Of a DNA stretch of 6,276 nucleotides, positions 6,201 to 6,276 are shown in pieces. Numbering within the stretch: the stretch's first letter is position 1; each line of letters begins with the position of its first letter. The position numbers were made by a program, and so were the translations under genes. The notes under the pieces are model-generated. The model was given only the letters and a program-made list of their open reading frames with translations, was not told the origin of the DNA and searched no databases. Source of the stretch: a bacterium (GTDB lineage Bacteria; UBP13; UBA5359). Where the stretch lies: assembly GCA_028699365.1 (NCBI GenBank), contig JAQVUQ010000171.1, positions 1 to 6,276 of the forward strand, given 5' to 3'.

Positions 6201-6276
6201 TCAACTACGGTAAAATGCCTTCAGTAATTCCGCCTGGCCCATCTTCACCAGCACCGGGCGCCCGTGCGGGCAGGTC
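6201..6276 (-). CDS. mutL: DNA mismatch repair protein MutL, C-terminal end (partial)
   Basis: Only the last 24 codons are in the window; the rest lies beyond the right edge. The residues read TCPHGRPVLVKMGQAELLKA followed by FYRS and a TGA stop. The CPHGRP motif is the conserved zinc-binding C-terminal signature of MutL proteins that carry their own nicking endonuclease, as in bacteria without MutH. MutL couples mismatch recognition by MutS to strand removal. The stop is one base before the miaA GTG, so the two genes share an operon. Identification from so short a piece rests on this motif and on the miaA neighbour, which together are convincing. Confidence 0.9.
   Translation of the reverse strand, partial: TCPHGRPVLVKMGQAELLKAFYRS

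Noticed and set aside
1-6276. CRISPR array or structured RNA gene
   Set aside because: No regularly spaced direct repeats and no recognisable rRNA, tRNA or riboswitch pattern were seen; nearly all sequence is taken up by the minus-strand genes.

Overview
All genes recognised in this window lie on the minus strand, so transcription runs from position 6276 towards position 1. The bulk sequence is moderately GC-rich, with frequent ATA isoleucine codons and SD-led GTG/TTG starts. MutL ends in the CPHGRP motif of endonuclease-type MutL proteins, found in bacteria without MutH. Together this suggests an anaerobic Bacillota (Clostridia-like) or Chloroflexota (Dehalococcoidia-like) bacterium. That is an inference from style, and no gene fixes the taxon.

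Layout from the right edge in transcription order: (1) 6276-4236 is a tight operon of the 3' end of mutL (mismatch repair), miaA (tRNA A37 prenylation) and an AEC-family membrane transporter. Stops and starts abut or overlap (TGA-C-GTG and TGATG). miaA carries an unusual N-terminal extension whose DNA contains two hairpin-forming palindromes. (2) 4235-2653 is a visibly AT-richer island. It has its own near-consensus promoter, overlapped by an inverted repeat that could be an operator, followed by an AbiEi-type antitoxin gene and an overlapping AbiEii-type nucleotidyltransferase toxin gene. This looks like a complete type IV toxin-antitoxin / abortive-infection module acquired horizontally. (3) 2652-2058 is an AraC-family regulator relic that lacks both ends. 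Its apparent start and stop come from two related, inward-facing repeat ends, so it is a remnant between mobile-element debris. (4) 2036-1 holds two genes in series: an exported protein that looks like a C39-type papain-fold peptidase without its catalytic Cys and His, and the first 322 codons of an O-antigen ligase/polymerase family membrane protein that runs off the left edge.

The window therefore joins a housekeeping operon to a surface-polysaccharide-type locus through an accessory segment (TA module plus repeat-bounded gene relic). The toxin-antitoxin pair is a known type. The less expected items are the apparently dead C39-like exported protein, the AraC fragment framed by repeat ends, and the palindromes inside the miaA 5' coding region. 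No CRISPR array, rRNA, tRNA or complete transposase gene was seen, and no gene-free stretch exceeds 300 bases.
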